Part shown: positions 60,125 to 64,000 of the stretch, in pieces
Position numbering within the stretch: position 1 is the stretch's first letter
Layout of the letters: each line of letters begins with the position of its first letter
NCBI RefSeq assembly: GCF_036030735.1
Contig: NZ_CP107928.1
Coordinates: 4,960,001-5,024,000 of the forward strand
Source: Streptomyces sp. NBC_00425
GTDB lineage: Bacteria > Actinomycetota > Actinomycetes > Streptomycetales > Streptomycetaceae
Direction of reading: 5' to 3'
Length of the DNA: 64,000 bases
Program-made: the position numbers and the translations under genes
Notes under the pieces: model-generated
Database searches by the model: none
What the model was told of the DNA's origin: nothing
What the model saw: only the letters and a program-made list of their open reading frames with translations

Positions 60125-63100
60125 CGATCGACCCGCGTCTCCTGCGGTACGCCGGGGCCACCCGCCTCTTCCTGGTGGCGGTCGTCGGCCTGGGCGCTGT
60201 CGGGGCGGCGCTGGTCATCGCGCAGGCGATGCTGATCGCCGAGGCGGTGGTCGGCGCCTTCCAGCACGGTATGACCGTCGCCGAACTGCGCACCCCCCTG
60301 GTGCTGTTGGCGGCGGTGGCGGTCGGCCGCGCACTGGTCGCCTGGCTCACCGAACTCGCCGCCCACAGGGCCAGCGCCGCCGTGAAGTCCGAGCTGCGGG
60401 GCCGGCTGCTGGAACGCGCCACCGCCCTGGGACCAGGCTGGCTCGCCGGGCAGCGCACGGGCTCGCTGGTCGCCCTCGCCACGCGTGGTGTGGACGCCCT
60501 GGACGACTACTTCTCGCGTTATCTGCCGCAGCTGGGTCTGGCGGTGGTGGTGCCGGTCGCGGTGCTGGCGCGGATCGTGACCGAGGACTGGGTGTCCGCC
60601 GCGATCATCGTCGGGACCCTGCCGCTGATCCCGGTCTTCATGATGCTGATCGGCTGGGCCACACAGTCGCGGATGGACCGTCAGTGGCGACTGCTGTCCC
60701 GACTGTCGGGACATTTCCTGGACGTCGTCGCAGGCCTGCCCACGCTGAAGGTGTTCGGGCGGGCCAAGGCGCAGGCCGAGTCGATCCGCCGCATCACCGG
60801 TGAGTACCGGCAGGCGACCATGCGGACGCTGCGGATCGCCTTCATCTCGTCGTTCGCGCTGGAGTTGCTGTCGACGCTCTCGGTGGCCCTGGTCGCCGTG
60901 ACGATCGGCATGAGGCTCGTGCACGGCGAGATGGACCTGTACATAGGGCTGGTGATCCTCGTGCTCGCCCCCGAGGCGTACCTCCCGCTGCGGCAGGTCG
61001 GAGCGCAGTACCACGCGGCTGCCGAGGGTCTGGCAGCCGCCGAGGAGATCTTCGAGGTGCTGGAGACGACGGTGTCCGAGCCGGGCACGGTCGCGGTGAC
61101 CGGAGGCGGCCTGGCCTTCGAGGGAGTGACCGTCCGCTACCCCGGGCGGACCGCCGACGCCGTCTCGCACACGTCCTTCACCGTCCGGCCCGGAGAGACG
61201 GTCGCGCTCGTCGGACCGAGCGGCGCGGGCAAGTCGACCCTGCTGAACACGCTGTTGGGCTTCGTGCGGCCGGCCGAGGGCCGGGTGCTGGCCGGGGGAG
61301 TCGACCTGGCGGAGGCCGACCTGGAGCAGTGGCGGTCACGGGTCGCGTGGGTGCCCCAGCGGCCGCACCTCTTCGCAGGGACGATCGCGGAGAACGTCCG
61401 GCTGGCGCGTCCCGATGCCGACGACGCGGACGTGCGGCGGGCGCTGGCGGACGCGGGGGCGCTGGAGTTCGTCGACGCCCTGCCCGCCGGGGCCGACGCC
61501 GTGCTCGGTGAGGACGGTGCCGGACTGTCCGCCGGGCAACGGCAGCGGCTCGCGCTGGCCCGGGCGTTCCTCGCGGACCGTCCTGTGCTGCTGCTGGACG
61601 AGCCGACGGCGGCGCTCGACGGGGAGACCGAGGCGGGGGTCGTGGCGGCCGTACGGCGGCTGGCAACCGGCCGGACCGTGCTGCTGGTCGTGCACCGGCC
61701 GGCGTTGCTCGCGGTGGCGGACCGTGTGGTGCGGCTCGAGCCGGCCGGGACCCAGACCGACACCACAGCCGACACCGGGGCCGGGACCGGGGCAGGCCTC
61801 GGAGCCGGACCGGAGGCGGCGGCCTGGAAGGAGGGGTGCGGACCTCTGGAGGCCGCCCCCGAGAACGATCACGTCCCTCCGGCGGAGACGGCGGTCGTGG
61901 CCGGCCCGGGTGCACTGGGGCCCTACCGATACGGGAACGGCGCAAGCAACGGCGACGGCGACGGTGGAAGCGACGGCGACGGGAACGGGAACGGCGTGCT
62001 CGCCCGGATTCGTGCCATGGCCGGGGCGCGGCGCGGGCGGCTCACCCTCGCGCTGCTGCTGGGCAGCCTGGCTCTCGGCAGCGCGGTGGGCCTCATGGCC
62101 ACCTCCGGCTGGCTCATCTCACGGGCCGCGCAGCAGCCGCCCGTGCTGTACCTGATGGTGGCCGTGACGGCGACCCGTGCCTTCGGTATCGGACGGGCGG
62201 TGTTCCGGTACGCCGAGCGGCTCGTGTCGCACGACGCCGTACTGCGGATGCTGGCCGACACCCGGGTCGCCGTCTACCGGCGACTGGAGCGGCTGGCCCC
62301 CGCCGGGCTGCGCACGACGCGCCGCGGCGACCTGCTGTCGCGACTCGTCGCCGACGTGGACGCCCTCCAGGACTACTGGCTGCGCTGGCTGCTGCCCGTC
62401 GGCGCGGCCGTCGTCGTCTCGACGGGGTCCGTCGCCTTCACGGCGTGGCTGCTGCCCGAGGCCGGCGCCGTGCTCGCCGCCGGGCTGCTGGCGGCCGGGG
62501 TGGGCGTCCCGCTGGTCACCGGCACGGTGGCGCGCCGGGCGGAGCGTCGGCTGGCCCCCGCCCGGGGCGCGCTCGCCGCCCGTACGGCCGACCTGCTCAC
62601 GGGCACGGCCGAGCTGACCGTGGCGGGCGCCCTGCCCTCCCGTACCGCGGGGGTGCGCGCGGCGGACTCCGTGCTCACCCGGATCGCCTCGCGCACCGCG
62701 ACCGCCACCGCGCTCGGCGACGGACTGACCGCGCTCGTGTCCGGGCTGACCGTGACGGCCGCGGCACTCGTGGGGGCCCGGGCGGTCGCGGACGGGCGGC
62801 TGGACGGCGTGATCATGGCGGTGGTGGTCCTTACCCCGCTGGCCGCGTTCGAGGCCGTCCTGGGACTGCCCGCAGCCGTGCGGTACCGCCAGCGGGTGCG
62901 CCGGAGCGCGGAGCGGGTGTTCGAGGTGCTGGACTCCCCCGAGCCGGTGCGCGAACCCGAGCGGCCGGGCAGTGCGCCCGCGTCGCCGTTCCCGCTCGTG
63001 GTGCGGGGGCTCGCGGCCCGCCACGCCGGACAGGACCGGGACGCGCTCACCGGCGTCGACCTCACATTGACGCAGGGGCGCAGGATCGCCGTCGTGGGCG

Positions 63101-63738
63101 CCTCGGGCTCAGGCAAGACCACGCTCGCGCAGGTGCTGTTGCGGTTCCTGGACCCGGGCGCCGGCTCGTACACGCTGGCCGGGGTGGACGCGCGCTCGCT
63201 GGACGGCGACGACGTGCGCCGGTTCGTGGGGCTGTGCGCCCAGGACGCGCATCTCTTCGACAGCTCGGTCCGGGAGAACCTGCTGCTGGCGCGCAAGGGG
63301 GCGAGTGAGGCGGAGCTGAGGGACGCGCTGGCGCGGGCCCGGCTGCTGGAGTGGGCCGACGGCCTGCCCGACGGGCTCGACACCCTGGTGGGCGAGCACG
63401 GGGCCCGGCTGTCCGGCGGACAACGGCAGCGGCTGGCGCTGGCCAGGGCACTGCTCGCCGACTTCCCCGTCCTGGTGCTCGACGAGCCCGCCGAGCATCT
63501 GGACCTGGCGACCGCCGACGCGCTCACCCACGATCTGCTGGCCGCCACCGAGGGCCGTACGACCCTGCTCATCACTCACCGGCTGGCCGGCCTCGAGGCG
63601 GTCGACGAGGTGGTCGTCCTGGACGAGGGGCGGGTGGTGCAGCGCGGCCGGTACGCCGAGTTGACCGCCGTGGCGGGCCCGCTGCGCCGCATGACGGAGC
63701 GGGAGGAAGCCGCGGAGGTCCTGGCGGCGGCGCGGTGA
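60118..63738 (+). CDS. cydDC: CydDC fusion ABC transporter for bd-oxidase assembly
   Basis: A 1206-residue fusion of CydD and CydC, each with a membrane domain and an ATPase domain. Walker A motifs are GPSGAGKST (first) and GASGSGKTT (second); signatures LSAGQRQR and LSGGQRQR are present. It exports thiol reductant (glutathione/cysteine type in E. coli; likely mycothiol or cysteine here) needed to mature the bd oxidase. The linker (about 560-630) is Gly/Asn/Asp-rich (NGDGDGGSDGDGNGNG). I place the start at GTG 60118, with GAGG nine bases before it; GTG 60109 has almost no spacing. The fusion is common in actinobacteria. Confidence 0.95.
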   Translation: MKPIDPRLLRYAGATRLFLVAVVGLGAVGAALVIAQAMLIAEAVVGAFQHGMTVAELRTPLVLLAAVAVGRALVAWLTELAAHRASAAVKSELRGRLLERATALGPGWLAGQRTGSLVALATRGVDALDDYFSRYLPQLGLAVVVPVAVLARIVTEDWVSAAIIVGTLPLIPVFMMLIGWATQSRMDRQWRLLSRLSGHFLDVVAGLPTLKVFGRAKAQAESIRRITGEYRQATMRTLRIAFISSFALELLSTLSVALVAVTIGMRLVHGEMDLYIGLVILVLAPEAYLPLRQVGAQYHAAAEGLAAAEEIFEVLETTVSEPGTVAVTGGGLAFEGVTVRYPGRTADAVSHTSFTVRPGETVALVGPSGAGKSTLLNTLLGFVRPAEGRVLAGGVDLAEADLEQWRSRVAWVPQRPHLFAGTIAENVRLARPDADDADVRRALADAGALEFVDALPAGADAVLGEDGAGLSAGQRQRLALARAFLADRPVLLLDEPTAALDGETEAGVVAAVRRLATGRTVLLVVHRPALLAVADRVVRLEPAGTQTDTTADTGAGTGAGLGAGPEAAAWKEGCGPLEAAPENDHVPPAETAVVAGPGALGPYRYGNGASNGDGDGGSDGDGNGNGVLARIRAMAGARRGRLTLALLLGSLALGSAVGLMATSGWLISRAAQQPPVLYLMVAVTATRAFGIGRAVFRYAERLVSHDAVLRMLADTRVAVYRRLERLAPAGLRTTRRGDLLSRLVADVDALQDYWLRWLLPVGAAVVVSTGSVAFTAWLLPEAGAVLAAGLLAAGVGVPLVTGTVARRAERRLAPARGALAARTADLLTGTAELTVAGALPSRTAGVRAADSVLTRIASRTATATALGDGLTALVSGLTVTAAALVGARAVADGRLDGVIMAVVVLTPLAAFEAVLGLPAAVRYRQRVRRSAERVFEVLDSPEPVREPERPGSAPASPFPLVVRGLAARHAGQDRDALTGVDLTLTQGRRIAVVGASGSGKTTLAQVLLRFLDPGAGSYTLAGVDARSLDGDDVRRFVGLCAQDAHLFDSSVRENLLLARKGASEAELRDALARARLLEWADGLPDGLDTLVGEHGARLSGGQRQRLALARALLADFPVLVLDEPAEHLDLATADALTHDLLAATEGRTTLLITHRLAGLEAVDEVVVLDEGRVVQRGRYAELTAVAGPLRRMTEREEAAEVLAAAR

Positions 63739-63851
63739 ACGGATGCTTCGGCCGAAGGGTCCGTGGTCGGACAGTCCGTGGTCGAACTGGCCGTGGCCGG
63801 ACTGTCCGTGCGGCCGCCGTCGGTACCGGCCGCAACGGCAGTACCGGGGGT

Positions 63852-63872
63852 ACGGCACGGGAGCCGTGCCGT
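63852..63872. terminator. Terminator between cydDC and the HAD gene
   Basis: A 9-bp stem (63852-63860 with 63864-63872) with a GAG loop between convergent genes. The preceding 63755-63815 holds short CCGTGGCCG-like repeats of no evident function. Confidence 0.65.
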
Positions 63873-63895
63873 CGGGTGGGTGCACGCGGCCCGGG

Positions 63896-64000
63896 CTAGC
63901 CCCGCTCGGCGAGCAGCCGCTCGATGACGACGGCGACCCCGTCCTCGTTGTTGGCGACGGTGTGCCCGGAGGCCGCCGCGAGCACGTCCGGGTGGGCGTT
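63896..64000 (-). CDS. HAD-family (Cof-type) hydrolase, C-terminal part
   Basis: The last 34 codons of a minus-strand gene cut by the window edge. It ends with PDVLAAASGHTVANNEDGVA, where the N-N-E-D-G-V-A pattern matches the C-terminal motif (GNxxND...AxxVAxxNxEDGVA) of Cof/YidA sugar-phosphate phosphatases. Start and catalytic core lie outside the window. Confidence 0.8.
   Translation of the reverse strand, partial: NAHPDVLAAASGHTVANNEDGVAVVIERLLAERG

Overview
The window is high-GC actinobacterial chromosome, almost certainly Streptomyces. The evidence is strong G/C bias at third codon positions, an ssgR-ssgA pair (sporulation genes of mycelial actinomycetes), a TTA codon in a small secreted-protein gene, and gene order matching the right-hand side of the Streptomyces oriC region (yidC-jag-rsmG-parA-parB-trxA-trxB-sigM-murJ). 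dnaA and oriC themselves should lie just left of position 1. I saw no tRNA, rRNA, insertion sequence, prophage or CRISPR array.

Layout. 1-5180: end of yidC, jag/khpB, rsmG, parA, parB and a GNAT gene. 5300-8570 (minus): trxA, trxB, an anti-sigma factor and the ECF sigma factor sigM; trxB has a near-perfect SigR-type promoter. 8700-17605: a secreted orphan with a TTA codon, a membrane pseudokinase, the lipid II flippase murJ, a DUF6049 membrane protein and the CCA-adding enzyme, an order shared with mycobacteria. 17700-28540: an LppU/SCO3897-type protein, an MFS carrier, inositol-phosphate synthase, PadR, a class A penicillin-binding protein, a GT87 mannosyltransferase, an alanine-racemase-like protein and FemX. 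28750-34530: a small membrane protein, rpsF-ssb-rpsR-rplI, a MATE exporter and dnaB. 34580-43650: accessory metabolism and regulators (serine hydrolase, acetyltransferases, MarR/MFS, NUDIX, LysR, a PLP sulfur-amino-acid enzyme, LMW phosphatase, holin-like membrane protein, cupin). 43820-49960: a small membrane protein, ssgR-ssgA, YibE/F, and thiC with its TPP riboswitch. 50080-54040: TerD-vWA protein, membrane protein and metallophosphatase. 54650-64000: LacI regulator, a HisC-like aminotransferase, the cydA-cydB-cydDC bd-oxidase cluster with a Rex operator, and the end of a HAD phosphatase gene.

The unifying feature is a centromere. Sixteen perfect copies of the 14-bp parS palindrome GTTTCACGTGAAAC, plus two with one mismatch, are scattered from 1894 to 60124. 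ParA and ParB, encoded here, should act on them to segregate oriC regions into spores. The sites are not confined to spacers. They sit inside parA and parB leader or coding sequence, inside the anti-sigma gene, at the start codon of cydDC, in the core of long terminator-like palindromes, and inside the TPP riboswitch of thiC. A second replication-linked signal is a phased cluster of DnaA-box-like nonamers upstream of dnaB.
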